Positions 50,408 through 59,595 are shown, numbered from the stretch's first letter. The stretch is DNA of 64,000 nt from Burkholderiales bacterium (GCA_020848435.1 JADLAC010000051.1:181928-245927), one strand, 5' to 3'. Notes: generated by a model not told the origin, from the sequence alone. Numbers and translations: made by a program.

Positions 50408-51835
50408 ATGTTCGATCTGGTGATTCGCAGTGATCGGGTGGTGACCCCGGCAGGCGTGGCCGCGTGCGACGTCGCGCTCCAGGGCGAGAAGATCGCGGCC
50501 GTCGCCGCCGCCGGCACCTTCGGCGCGCAATCGGCCCGGCGCATCGTCGATGCGACCGGCATGATCGTCATGCCGGGCGGCATCGATCCGCACGTGCACT
50601 GCAAGTGGTACTCGCCCCATCCGGACGGCAGCGTGATCTACACCGATCCGCCGTCGGTGGTGAGCCGCGCCGCGCTCTACGGGGGCACCACGACGCTGAT
50701 CGATTTCGCCCGCTGCCTGCAAGGCGACAGCGTTCAGCAAGCGATCGAGAAGCGCCACGAGGATTGGCGCGACCAGTGCTATTGCGACTATAGCTATCAC
50801 ATCATGGTGGAAGGCTCGCTGCCGCCCGCGCTGTTCGAGCAGCTCGGGCAGGCGATTCGGGACGGTTATCCGACCGTGAAGATCTTCACCACCGACATCA
50901 CGCCCAGCCGCCGCGGGCGCATGGTCGACTTCGGCGACATCTGGGAGGTCTTCAACGTCGTCGCCCGCGAGCACGGACTATGCGTGATGCACGGCGAGGA
51001 CAACGACATCGTCATGCACATGTACGAGAAGCTCATCCGCGAAGGCCGGGTCGGCTTCGAGCACATGGCGGAAGTCCACAATGCCATGTCCGAGGACATG
51101 TCCTTCCGGCGCATCCTCGCGCTCGCGCGCAACGTCCCCGGTATCGCGTTGTACTTCATGCACGTGAGCGCGGCCAACGGCGTGCGTGCCATCCGCGAAG
51201 CGCGCGCGCTCGGCATGCCGGTCTACGGCGAAACGCTGCACCAATACCTGATGTACACGGCTGAGGATTACAAGCGACCCAACGGGCAGATGTATCACAC
51301 CTATCCCTCGCTCAAGTCGAAAGCCGATCAGGACGAGCTGTGGTCGGGCACCGCCGAGGGCACCATACACACCGTCGCCACCGATGAAGTGTGCTGCGCG
51401 CTCAACGTCAAGACCATCGGCAAGCGCATCGACGATACCACCGGCGGCAACGTCGGGGTCGAGCCGCGCGTCGCCATCATGTATACCGAGATGGTCGGGC
51501 GGCGCGGCTACTCTCTCGCCAAGTTCGTCGACCTGGTGTCGACCAATGCAGCGAAGATCATGGGCTTGTATCCGCGCAAGGGCGCGCTTGCCGCCGGTTC
51601 GGATGCGGATATCGCCGTTCTCGATCCGGGCAGGCGCGGAATCGTGCGCAAGGAGATGCTGCACGAATCCGACTATTCGCCGTGGGAGGGGCACGAAGTC
51701 CACGTCTGGCCGGCGCTCACCGTGCTGCGGGGAAAGATCGCGATGGAGAACGGCAAGCTGCTCGCCGAGCCGACCGACGGGCGACTCCTGCTGCGCAAGA
51801 TATCCGAAGACATCCGGCGCGGCGCGCTGCTCTAG
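50408..51835 (+). CDS. Hydantoinase/dihydropyrimidinase-like amidohydrolase (copy A)
   Basis: A 475-residue cyclic amidohydrolase with a binuclear-metal site: His62 and His64 in GIDPHVH, Lys158 (the carboxylated lysine) in VKIFTTD, His195 in MHGEDND, His252 in FMHVSAANG and Asp326 in VATDEVC. The family's usual SDH after that Asp is replaced by TDE, so it is not a standard dihydropyrimidinase. WRDQCYCDYSYH is shared with the paralogue at 57828. AAGGAG precedes the ATG. It opens the island; a CobW-type metallochaperone is encoded nearby, which fits a Zn-dependent enzyme. The substrate is likely a cyclic ureide or imide, not determined. Confidence 0.9.
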   Translation: MFDLVIRSDRVVTPAGVAACDVALQGEKIAAVAAAGTFGAQSARRIVDATGMIVMPGGIDPHVHCKWYSPHPDGSVIYTDPPSVVSRAALYGGTTTLIDFARCLQGDSVQQAIEKRHEDWRDQCYCDYSYHIMVEGSLPPALFEQLGQAIRDGYPTVKIFTTDITPSRRGRMVDFGDIWEVFNVVAREHGLCVMHGEDNDIVMHMYEKLIREGRVGFEHMAEVHNAMSEDMSFRRILALARNVPGIALYFMHVSAANGVRAIREARALGMPVYGETLHQYLMYTAEDYKRPNGQMYHTYPSLKSKADQDELWSGTAEGTIHTVATDEVCCALNVKTIGKRIDDTTGGNVGVEPRVAIMYTEMVGRRGYSLAKFVDLVSTNAAKIMGLYPRKGALAAGSDADIAVLDPGRRGIVRKEMLHESDYSPWEGHEVHVWPALTVLRGKIAMENGKLLAEPTDGRLLLRKISEDIRRGALL

Positions 51836-51910
51836 CGCGGGCGTTTCGCCAGGCTGGGACCGCCGTAAAGTCAACCCGATGCTGCGCAAGGCGCGCTAGC
51901 GGCCGTCAAG

Positions 51911-52225
51911 ATGGACGACGCTCGCATTCGCGCGTTCATCCTGGAATCGCTCGAGCTCTGGCAAGTGCGCGCCTCGGTCGACAGCGCCGATCCGCCTTGC
52001 GTCGCCGTCATTCGAGGCGATGATGGCCGCACCGTGTGGCTGGAGCGTGCGCACGCCGATTCTCCCTTTCGCTGGCTCGCGCGCTGGCATGCCGGGGAGG
52101 CATCGGGCCAGGCGCGCACCCGCCCGTGCGGCTCGCTCGTCGGGGTGTTGAGCGCGCTCAGGATGGCGCTCGGGGTCGATCGCGGCAGCCCGGTGCGGAT
52201 CGCGCCCGCGCCCGAGGACGCATGA
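51911..52225 (+). CDS. Small protein upstream of CobW-type GTPase, function unknown
   Basis: A 104-residue protein without recognised domain ([20 protein letters not shown] start, central [17 protein letters not shown]). It has no signal peptide or metal motif. The end overlaps the GTPase start in an ATGA, so it is probably translated and coupled. It may be a partner or target of the metallochaperone, a suggestion from position only. Confidence 0.6.
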   Translation: MDDARIRAFILESLELWQVRASVDSADPPCVAVIRGDDGRTVWLERAHADSPFRWLARWHAGEASGQARTRPCGSLVGVLSALRMALGVDRGSPVRIAPAPEDA

Positions 52226-53271
52226 TCCCGGTAACGGTGCTGACCGGATTCCTCGGCAGCGGCAAGACCACCCTGCTCGCGCGGTTGCTGCGCCATCGCG
52301 ACATGGGGCGCACGGCTATCATCGTCAACGAATTCGGCGAAGTCGGCATCGACCACGACTTGATCGCGACCAGCGACGAGAGCTTCGTGCAGTTGTCCAA
52401 TGGCTGCCTGTGCTGCAACGTGCGCAGCGATCTCGTCCTGACCCTGGGCGAGCTGGCGGCGCGGCGCGACGCAGGCACGGTGAGCGCGTTCGAGCGCGTC
52501 GTCATCGAGACCTCCGGCCTCGCCGACCCCGCGCCGATCCTGCACGCGTTGATGACCGATCCGGAGGTGGCCGCGCGCTTCGCCCTCGATGGCGTGGTCG
52601 CGACGGTCGATGCCTTGACGGGCGTGCGGGCGCTCGAGTGCTACGGCGAATCGCTGCGCCAGGTCGCGCTCGCCGACTGCATCGTCGTCACCAAGACCGA
52701 CCTGGCGCCGGCGGCCGGAGTCGAACAGCGTGTGCGCAGCATCAACCCGGACATACCGGTGCTGCACGTGGTCAAAGGCGACATCGCACCGTCGATACTG
52801 TTCGCCTCGGCAGCGCGCGCAGCGCGCTTGCCCGCAGCCGGATCGCCAGCCGCCGCAATGTACTGGTCGGCCGAGGCGAGCCACAGCGGCGGCATCGGCA
52901 GCATTTCGATCGTGCGCCATCGCCCCGTGCACGCCGCCACGCTCGCCCTGTTCGTCTCGGCGCTGGCCGACAACTGCGGACCCGATCTGCTGCGCATGAA
53001 AGGCATCGTCGCGGTCGTCGAGGAGCCCGAGCGACCGGCGATCATTCACGGCGTCCAACACGTCTATCATGCTCCGGCATGGCTCGCGCGCTGGCCTTCG
53101 GCCGACCGGCGCACGCGCTTGGTGCTGATCGGGCGGCGCATGCGCACGTCGTGGGTGCAGGAGCTGCTGGATCTGCTCGATGCAGAGGTAGCCGACCAGC
53201 TCGCGCGTTGTGCTCGCCCGCAGGCAGGCAACGCCGCGGCAGCCACGACACGCACGCTCGACGGGGCTTGA
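52222..53271 (+). CDS. CobW/COG0523-family GTPase metallochaperone
   Basis: A 349-residue G3E GTPase. Walker A is GFLGSGKTT (9-17), the family metal motif CLCC gives Cys62, Cys64 and Cys65, [11 protein letters not shown] follows the switch region, [11 protein letters not shown] is the Walker B stretch, and TKTD is the guanine-specificity motif. The C-terminal CobW domain is present, though shorter in histidines than zinc-storage members. Such proteins deliver Zn or Co to client enzymes. Next to two predicted metal-dependent amidohydrolases and an HD protein, a client here is plausible. Confidence 0.92.
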   Translation: MIPVTVLTGFLGSGKTTLLARLLRHRDMGRTAIIVNEFGEVGIDHDLIATSDESFVQLSNGCLCCNVRSDLVLTLGELAARRDAGTVSAFERVVIETSGLADPAPILHALMTDPEVAARFALDGVVATVDALTGVRALECYGESLRQVALADCIVVTKTDLAPAAGVEQRVRSINPDIPVLHVVKGDIAPSILFASAARAARLPAAGSPAAAMYWSAEASHSGGIGSISIVRHRPVHAATLALFVSALADNCGPDLLRMKGIVAVVEEPERPAIIHGVQHVYHAPAWLARWPSADRRTRLVLIGRRMRTSWVQELLDLLDAEVADQLARCARPQAGNAAAATTRTLDGA

Positions 53272-53303
53272 CAGCGCCGCTCGAGCGGCCGGATCATGGC
53301 CGC

Positions 53304-54044
53304 ATGTCGAGCCTCACCATCGCCGAAGCCGCCGACCACGCTGCCGCCGCGGCCATGGATCAGTACGTGATCGTCAAGTCGGCGATCTACACTTCCGGCG
53401 AGCACGATCCGCGCGAGCCGCAGTCGCCCCAGGACGGCAGCGGCAAGCTGCACCTGATGGGCCACGATCCGCGGCTCTCGCGCATGCCGGATCGTCCCAC
53501 GCTGTTCGATTTCTTCGAGCATCGATTCGGGCCGTGCACGCACATGCTGCAAAGCGCGCGGCTCGCGCAGATGAACGGCGCCGGTGAAAAGATCGTGCTC
53601 GCCTGCCTGCTGCACGATATCGCCACCAGCGGCTTCATTCGCGCCGATCACGGCTACTGGGGCGCGCAGCTCGTCGAGCCCTATGTCGACGCCGAAGTCG
53701 CGTTCGCGATCCGCTATCACCAGGTGCTGCGTTTCTATCCGGACGCATCGGTCGGATACGATTATCCGCAGTCGTACATCCGGCTCTTCGGCGCGGACTT
53801 CCGACCCGAGCCCTACGTGGAGCGCGCTTACGAGTACGCGCGCAACCACAAGTGGTACATGAGCGCGCGGCTGCTCACGGTGAACGACCTGTACGCCTTC
53901 GATCCGAACGTGCACGTCGAGCTGGAAGAGTTCACCGACATCGTGGGCCGTCACTTCCGCCAGCCGGAAGAGGGCCTGGGATTCGACGACAGTCCCTCGG
54001 CGCACATGTGGCGGACCATCAACTGGCCGACGCGCTACCTGTAG
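53304..54044 (+). CDS. HD-domain protein with PhnZ/inositol-oxygenase-like metal set
   Basis: A 246-residue protein with an HD fold. His80 in PCTHMLQSA, His104-Asp105 in LLHDIA, His116 in DHGYWGA, His139 in RYHQ and Asp195 in VNDLYAF occur in the order and much the same spacing as the di-iron ligands of PhnZ and related HD oxygenases (gaps 24, 12, 23, 56; PhnZ has 24, 22, 24, 57). EHMLQxA...LLHDI resembles those oxygenases more than phosphohydrolases. The N-terminal 70 residues are extra. It may oxidise a substrate handled by the flanking amidohydrolases. The ATG at 53304 was chosen as the first in-frame start beyond the GTPase gene. Confidence 0.75.
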   Translation: MSSLTIAEAADHAAAAAMDQYVIVKSAIYTSGEHDPREPQSPQDGSGKLHLMGHDPRLSRMPDRPTLFDFFEHRFGPCTHMLQSARLAQMNGAGEKIVLACLLHDIATSGFIRADHGYWGAQLVEPYVDAEVAFAIRYHQVLRFYPDASVGYDYPQSYIRLFGADFRPEPYVERAYEYARNHKWYMSARLLTVNDLYAFDPNVHVELEEFTDIVGRHFRQPEEGLGFDDSPSAHMWRTINWPTRYL

Positions 54045-54165
54045 GTCCGCCCACGCGCGCTCGGCCCACGACCAGGGCGCGAGCCGCGGCGATGCGCGGT
54101 CGAGTGTCCGGCGCTGCGCGCGCTTCGATGCCGCGGGTGCGATCGAGCCGGTACGGAGAAGCAGT

Positions 54166-55173
54166 GTGACGAGCACACAAAGACCACGTGTCGCGTTGAT
54201 CGGCACGGGCGGCACGATCTCGATCCCCGGCGCGCACAGCCTCGACCTGTTCGAGTACGGTGACCATGGCAGCGTGCTGGAAGTCGACCAGCTCCTGGCA
54301 CGCTTCGACGAAGCGCGCGCCGCCGCCGAAGTGCTGCCGATCCGGTTCCGCGCACTGCGCAGCCCGGCGGTCACGCCGCGGGACTGGCTCGAGCTCAACG
54401 AAACCATCCATCGCATCGCCGCTACCGAGCATCCCGATGGCATCGTCGTCACCCATGGCACGGCGAGCCTCGAGGACACGGCCTACTTCCTCGATCTTGC
54501 GGTAAAGACCGGGATCACCGTCGTGCTGGTCGGCGCCCAGCGACCGCCCGGCACCTTGAGCAGCGACGCCGCGCTCAACCTGTTGAACGCGATCCGGGTG
54601 GCGGCCGCGCCGGCTGCACGCGGGCTCGGTGTCCTGGTGGTGCTCAACGACGAGATCCATGCCGCGCGCGACGTCACCAAGGGATCGACCTACCGCCTGG
54701 AGACTTTCCGCAGCCACGACCTCGGCATGCTCGGTTACGCCGATGCCGACGGCGCGGTCGTGATCTATCGTGCGCCGGCGCGCCGGCATGCGCCGGACAC
54801 CGAGTTCGACGTGCGCGGCGTGGCCGAGCTGCCGCGGGTCGATATCGCCTACTCCTATCCCGGCGCCGACGGCTGCGTCATCGACGCGCTGGCTGCGGTT
54901 GGCGCCAAGGGCATCGTGTCGGCGGGCCAGGGCGCCGGCCAAGTGACCCCGGACGAAAAGGCGGCGATCGATCGCGCCCGCGCCCGCGGCATCCTGGTCG
55001 TGCAGAGCAATCGCACCGGCAGCGGGCGCGTCATGGAGCGCGCGAGCCTCGCCCGCCAAGGCATCGTCGCCGCGGACAACCTGGCGCCGCAGAAAGCGCG
55101 CGTGCTCGCCATGCTCGCGCTGACGCGCAGCGCTGATCCTGCGCAGATCCAGCGCTATTTCCGCGAATACTGA
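54166..55173 (+). CDS. Asparaginase-family amidohydrolase with altered substrate motif
   Basis: A 335-residue type I/II asparaginase-fold enzyme. ALIGTGGTIS supplies the nucleophile Thr14, LFEYGDHG a Tyr31 near the usual active-site loop, THGTASLEDTAYFLDL the second motif with Thr99, and RDVTKGST the Lys172. The Asp that follows the second Thr in true asparaginases (THGTDT) and grips the amino group of Asn is Ala100 here, so L-asparagine is a doubtful substrate. No signal peptide. GTG start with GGAGA upstream. It is followed after four bases by the ABC ATPase gene, which ties it to an importer. Confidence 0.88.
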   Translation: MTSTQRPRVALIGTGGTISIPGAHSLDLFEYGDHGSVLEVDQLLARFDEARAAAEVLPIRFRALRSPAVTPRDWLELNETIHRIAATEHPDGIVVTHGTASLEDTAYFLDLAVKTGITVVLVGAQRPPGTLSSDAALNLLNAIRVAAAPAARGLGVLVVLNDEIHAARDVTKGSTYRLETFRSHDLGMLGYADADGAVVIYRAPARRHAPDTEFDVRGVAELPRVDIAYSYPGADGCVIDALAAVGAKGIVSAGQGAGQVTPDEKAAIDRARARGILVVQSNRTGSGRVMERASLARQGIVAADNLAPQKARVLAMLALTRSADPAQIQRYFREY

Positions 55174-55177
55174 TCAC

Positions 55178-55966
55178 ATGCATGAAGCGCGCAGCCGCGA
55201 TGCCATCATCCGCATCCGCGATCTCTCCGTCCAATACGAGCGCTTCCGCGCCCTAGAAGACGTGGCGCTCGACGTGTACGAGGGCGAGTTCGTGTGCCTG
55301 CTCGGCCCGTCCGGCTGCGGCAAGACCACGCTGCTCAATGCGATCGCCGGGTTCGTGTTTCCCTCCGCGGGCACGCTCAGCGTGAACGGCAAGCCGGTCC
55401 GCGCCCCGGGACCGGATCGCGGCATGGTGTTCCAGGAATACGCGCTGTTTCCGTGGTTCACCGTCGAGCAGAACGTACAGTACGGCCCGCGCCTGCGCGG
55501 GGTGCGCGGCGAGGATTTGCGGGCCTTGTCGCGGCACTATCTCGGTCTCGTGCGGCTGAGCGAATTCGCCGGGCGTTATCCGAACCAGCTCTCGGGCGGC
55601 ATGCGGCAGCGGGTCGCCATCGCTCGCGCGCTGGCCAACCATCCGGCGATCCTGCTGCTGGACGAGCCCTTCGGCGCGCTCGATGCGCTCACGCGCGAAG
55701 CCCTGCAAGACGAGCTGGTGACGATCTGGGAGAAGGAGCGCCGCACCTGCGTCTTCGTCACCCACAGCCTGGCCGAAGCGGTCTATCTCGCCGACCGCGT
55801 CGTCGTCATGGCGAGCGCCCCCGGCCGTATCCAGGCGGTGCTGAACAATCCGCTGCCGCGGCCGCGCGAGCGGGCATCCGCACCCTTCTTCGATCTCTAC
55901 CGCACGATCGACGGCGTGCTGAGGACGGTCCTCACGCACGCCGAAGCACGCCCTTCGACGCACTGA
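55178..55966 (+). CDS. ABC transporter ATPase, nitrate/sulfonate/taurine type
   Basis: A 262-residue ATPase of the SsuB/TauB/NrtD family. Walker A is GPSGCGKTT, Q-loop FQEYALFPW, signature LSGGMRQR, Walker B LLLDEP and the switch His in VTHSLAEA. ATG four bases after the asparaginase-like gene. It energises import with the permease two bases downstream and the receptor that follows. Confidence 0.94.
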   Translation: MHEARSRDAIIRIRDLSVQYERFRALEDVALDVYEGEFVCLLGPSGCGKTTLLNAIAGFVFPSAGTLSVNGKPVRAPGPDRGMVFQEYALFPWFTVEQNVQYGPRLRGVRGEDLRALSRHYLGLVRLSEFAGRYPNQLSGGMRQRVAIARALANHPAILLLDEPFGALDALTREALQDELVTIWEKERRTCVFVTHSLAEAVYLADRVVVMASAPGRIQAVLNNPLPRPRERASAPFFDLYRTIDGVLRTVLTHAEARPSTH

Positions 55967-55968
55967 CC

Positions 55969-56784
55969 ATGCCGATTCGCGCCGACACTGCGAACGCGCG
56001 CGACGTCTTCGGCGCAGTCGCGCTCACCAAGCGGCGGCGCAACCTGCTCGCACTCGTGTCGATTGCCGGCCTGCTCATGCTGTGGTGGTTGGTCACGGCG
56101 CTGGCCTGGGTCGACAAGGTCCTGCTGCCTGCGCCCGCGGAGGTACTGAGCGCGTTCATGCGCAGCGCCTCCGACGGTTCGCTCGCCAAGCACGTCGGGA
56201 TCAGCCTGTTGCGCGTGGTCGAAGGCTTCGCCATCGCGCTGGCGGTCGCCGTCCCGATCGGTATCCTCATGGGCAGCTTCGCCATCGCCCGCGGGCTGAT
56301 CGAGCCCGTGGTCGAGCTGTTGCGCCCGATCCCGCCCATCGCGGTCATTCCGCTGGCGATCCTGTGGTTCGGCATCGAGGAGCTGTCGAAGGTGCTGATC
56401 ATCGCCTACGGCGCGTTCTTTCCGATCCTCGTCAACACCATTGCGGGTTTCCACGAAGTCGATCGCACGCATATCCGCGCCGCCCAGGCGCTGGGCGCTT
56501 CGCGCTTGCAGATCTTTCGCGATGTCGTGCTGCGTTCGGCCTATCCTTTCATCGTCGTCGGCGCCCGCCTAGGCATGGGGATGGCGTTCATCGTGCTGGT
56601 CGCCGCCGAGCTGATCGCATCCGACGCCGGGCTGGGCTATCTCATCAACGATGGCCGCTACAACTTCCATACCGACCAGATCTTCCTCGGCATGGCATGC
56701 ATCGGTGTGCTGGGATTCCTGCTGAACAGGGCGCTGCTCGAAGCCGAGCGGCATCTATTGAAGTGGAAATACGTCGGACAATAA
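55969..56784 (+). CDS. ABC transporter permease, nitrate/sulfonate/taurine type
   Basis: A 271-residue inner-membrane permease with about six transmembrane segments beginning with LLALVSIAGLLMLWWLVTAL. The EAA coupling loop reads HIRAAQALGASRLQIFRDVV. PIPPIAVIPLAILWFGIEE is typical of the SsuC/TauC group. It begins two bases after the ATPase stop. The open frame that extends upstream is a shadow of the ATPase. Confidence 0.93.
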   Translation: MPIRADTANARDVFGAVALTKRRRNLLALVSIAGLLMLWWLVTALAWVDKVLLPAPAEVLSAFMRSASDGSLAKHVGISLLRVVEGFAIALAVAVPIGILMGSFAIARGLIEPVVELLRPIPPIAVIPLAILWFGIEELSKVLIIAYGAFFPILVNTIAGFHEVDRTHIRAAQALGASRLQIFRDVVLRSAYPFIVVGARLGMGMAFIVLVAAELIASDAGLGYLINDGRYNFHTDQIFLGMACIGVLGFLLNRALLEAERHLLKWKYVGQ

Positions 56785-56797
56785 GAGGAGATGCGCC

Positions 56798-57817
56798 ATG
56801 AATACCGGTCTTGTTCGTGTGTCCTTCGGCCGCTGCCATCTGGGCGCGGCCCTGGTGCTCTTGTTCATCGCCGCCCTCTCGCCCGCATGGGCGCAGACCA
56901 AGGTGATCATCGGCACCGGCAAGGATCCGAACCTCGGCGCGCCGTTCATCATCGCCCAGGAGAAAGGCTATTTCCGCGACGCCAAGGTCGATGTCGAGCT
57001 GAAGTACTTTCCCACCGGGGGCGACACCATCGCCGCGTTCGTCGGCGGCAGCGTCCAGCTCGGCAGCTCGGGTCTGACTCCGACCACGCACTTGCGCGCA
57101 CGCCCCTATCCCGTGAAGGTCGTCGGGCGCGTGTCGGACATCTCCGGCGCCCAGCAGCTAATCGTCAAGCAGAACGTGAAGTCGCTGCAGGAGCTGTACG
57201 GCAAGAAGATCGGCGTCATGCGCGGAACGGCATCGGACGCGCTGTTCAACTCGATCGTCAAGGGCTACGGGCTCGATGCGGCCAAGTTCGACATCGTCAA
57301 CATGGGGCCGACCGAAATGCTGCAAGGCTTCGTGCGCGGCGCAGTCGATGCGGTCGCGCTATGGGAGCCACACAGCACCCGCGCGCGCAAGACCGGCAAC
57401 GGCAAAGTGCTGGTGAGCGCGACCCACTCCTTCCTGGAGGCCAAGCCGGTCGCCAAGCGCGTCTACGGCGACCATTCGGTGCTGTTTACCTCGGAGAGCT
57501 ACCTCAAGGACAATGCGGCCGCGGTGCGCGCGGTGCTGGCCGCGCTCGTCCGCGCGGACGAGTTCATCGAGAAGAACGAAAAGGAAGCGGTCGCGCTGCT
57601 GGCCAAGGAGTTCAACCTCGATGCGGCCGACATGAGCGATGTCATGAAAGTGAACCGCTACACCCTCCAGCTCGACGACGAGATGGCGGGCGACATGAAT
57701 CACCTGGCGCAGTTCCTGCTCGGTCTGGGCCGCATCAAGACCGCGCCGAAGGCGGCCGAATGGATCGACCCGGCGCCGCTCAAGGCGGTACGCGCCGAGC
57801 TGGTGAAGCTCAAGTAG
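56798..57817 (+). CDS. ABC transporter substrate-binding protein, NitT/TauT type
   Basis: A 339-residue periplasmic receptor with a signal peptide of about 32 residues ending near AWAQ. The mature part begins KVIIGTGKDPNLGAPFIIAQ and continues GYFRDAKVDVEL and GSVQLGSSG, the pattern of SsuA/TauA/ThiY proteins (periplasmic binding fold type II). GTASDALFNSIVKGYG and FVRGAVDAVALWEPH are further landmarks. AAGAGGAG precedes the ATG. Completes the ABC cassette; a hydantoinase-like gene starts ten bases after it, so its ligand is probably the amide or ureide that the island degrades. Confidence 0.92.
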   Translation: MNTGLVRVSFGRCHLGAALVLLFIAALSPAWAQTKVIIGTGKDPNLGAPFIIAQEKGYFRDAKVDVELKYFPTGGDTIAAFVGGSVQLGSSGLTPTTHLRARPYPVKVVGRVSDISGAQQLIVKQNVKSLQELYGKKIGVMRGTASDALFNSIVKGYGLDAAKFDIVNMGPTEMLQGFVRGAVDAVALWEPHSTRARKTGNGKVLVSATHSFLEAKPVAKRVYGDHSVLFTSESYLKDNAAAVRAVLAALVRADEFIEKNEKEAVALLAKEFNLDAADMSDVMKVNRYTLQLDDEMAGDMNHLAQFLLGLGRIKTAPKAAEWIDPAPLKAVRAELVKLK

Positions 57818-57827
57818 GCGCAGCGCC

Positions 57828-59249
57828 ATGATCGATACGCTCATACGCGGCGACTGCGTTGCCACGCTGAACGGGGTGGGCGCTTGGGAGGTCGCCATCT
57901 CGGGCGAGAAAATCGCCGCGGTGGCGGCGGCCGGCACGTTCGCCGAGCGCGACGCCGAGCGCGTGATCGACGCGCGCGGCAAGCTCGTCATCCCGGGCGG
58001 AGTCGATCCGCATCTCCATTGCAAGTTTCCGCAACCGTTGGGCACCACCAGCGCGCCGCCAGCGCACGTGAGCCGCGCGGCGCTGTTCGGCGGCACCACC
58101 ACCTTGCTCGATTTCGCCGTCTGGGAACGCGGCGAGACGCTACAGCAGACGCTCGACCAGCGCGACGCCGACTGCTGGCGCGGGCAATGCCACTGCGACT
58201 ATGGCTTCCACGTGCTGCTCACCGGCAAGATCCCGCCCGCGATCCTGGAGCAGATCCCGGAGGCCATTCAGGCCGGGTTTCCCAGCGTCAAGATGTTCAT
58301 GACCGAGGTGCGCCCGGAGCGCAGCAATTGGCGCCTCGACCTGGGCGACATCTGGGAAGTGTTGCAAGTGCTGTCGCGCCACGAGGGCATCGCCTGCATC
58401 CACGCCGAGGACAACGACCTCGTCATGCACATGTACGAGAAGATGATCCGGGCGGGCCGGGTCGCCTTTCGGCACATGGCCGAAGTGCATTCGAGCCTGT
58501 CCGAGGACATCTCGTACCGGCGCATCATCCGGCTCGCGCAGCACGTCGAGCGCGCCGCGCTTTACATGATGCACACCAGCGCGCAGAGCGGCGTCGATGC
58601 GATCGCCGAGTCGCGCGCGCGCGGCTTTCCGGTCTACGGCGAAACGCTGCATCAGTATGCGCTGTTCTCGAGCGACGATTATTCGCGCCCGAACGGACAG
58701 ATCTACCACACGTATCCGTCGCTCAAGACCAAGCGCGACCACAAGGCGCTTTGGGAGGGCATGCGCACGGGCACCATCGGTTGCATCGCGACCGACGGCA
58801 TTTGCACGCCGCTCGCGGTGAAGGTCTCCGGCGATCGCATCGACAACACCGTCGGCGGCAACGCGGGCGTCGAGCCGCGGCTGCCGGTGATGTACACCGA
58901 GACCGTGGTGCATCGAGGTTGGCCGATCGAGCGCTTCGTCGATCTGGTGGCTGCCAACGCGGCGCGCATCTTCGGGCTGTACCCGCGCAAGGGCGTGATC
59001 GCAGCGGGCTCGGATGCCGATATCGTGGTGCTGGATCCGGCGCGCGCGCGCAGCTTGCGCAAAGAGGACTTGCACGAAGCCGATTACAGTCCCTGGGAAG
59101 GCTACGAAGTGGCCGCCTGGCCGGAGATCACCATGCTGCGCGGCACGGTCGTGGTCGAGGCAGAGCGCTTCTGCGCGCGCCAAGGCGAGGGCCGCTTGCT
59201 CCGGCGCAAGATTCCCGAAGCGATATTGAACGGGCCGGCTAGTGCGTGA
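57828..59249 (+). CDS. Hydantoinase/dihydropyrimidinase-like amidohydrolase (copy B)
   Basis: A 473-residue paralogue of the enzyme at 50408, sharing long blocks such as GEKIAAVAAAGTF and GETLHQY. The metal set is conserved: His62, His64, Lys155, His192 (IHAEDND), His250 (MMHTSAQSG) and Asp323 (IATDGIC). The residue after that Asp differs between copies (Glu in A, Gly in B), and the loops after HxH are different, so the two probably act on related but distinct rings. It sits ten bases after the ABC receptor and ends the island. Confidence 0.9.
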   Translation: MIDTLIRGDCVATLNGVGAWEVAISGEKIAAVAAAGTFAERDAERVIDARGKLVIPGGVDPHLHCKFPQPLGTTSAPPAHVSRAALFGGTTTLLDFAVWERGETLQQTLDQRDADCWRGQCHCDYGFHVLLTGKIPPAILEQIPEAIQAGFPSVKMFMTEVRPERSNWRLDLGDIWEVLQVLSRHEGIACIHAEDNDLVMHMYEKMIRAGRVAFRHMAEVHSSLSEDISYRRIIRLAQHVERAALYMMHTSAQSGVDAIAESRARGFPVYGETLHQYALFSSDDYSRPNGQIYHTYPSLKTKRDHKALWEGMRTGTIGCIATDGICTPLAVKVSGDRIDNTVGGNAGVEPRLPVMYTETVVHRGWPIERFVDLVAANAARIFGLYPRKGVIAAGSDADIVVLDPARARSLRKEDLHEADYSPWEGYEVAAWPEITMLRGTVVVEAERFCARQGEGRLLRRKIPEAILNGPASA

Positions 59250-59595
59250 AGCCCGCAGCGCGATCCGCAATTCGGCGGCAGACATACACGCACGACGCCG
59301 CAGCCGCTTGATGTGCGCCGCCTCGGGTCCTTGACGGCGTCGAGAGATCATCGCCATGGCGCGCGGCGCGCATGCCGCGATTGACCGCTCATAGCGCTGG
59401 CGCTACAGTCGCGCTTAGTGGAGCCGCGGTGCTGGTGATGCTGCGGCCGGGGTGCATGCGCAAGCTCGCCGCGGCCCGTTAGCGGTCGAGCCCCGTGATT
59501 CATTCTATGGCCCGCCTCGGGCCGATCGGCCTGTGCAGGCAGGAAGGCATCGCCCGCGGTTTGCCCGGGCGGCCGGCCGTACTGCCGGAGGAAAT
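59250..59595. other. Intergenic region with a promoter, no gene
   Basis: About 345 bases between the island and the next Bug gene. No coding frame with family motifs. It contains one good promoter candidate (59381-59409), and GGAGGAAA just before the next ATG. Confidence 0.5.
59381..59409 (+). promoter_or_regulatory. Sigma-70-type promoter upstream of a Bug gene
   Basis: TTGACC (59381-59386), exactly 17 bases, then TACAGT (59404-59409). The start would be near 59416, giving a leader of about 180 bases before the Bug ATG, long enough for a regulatory element, although none was recognised. Confidence 0.55.
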
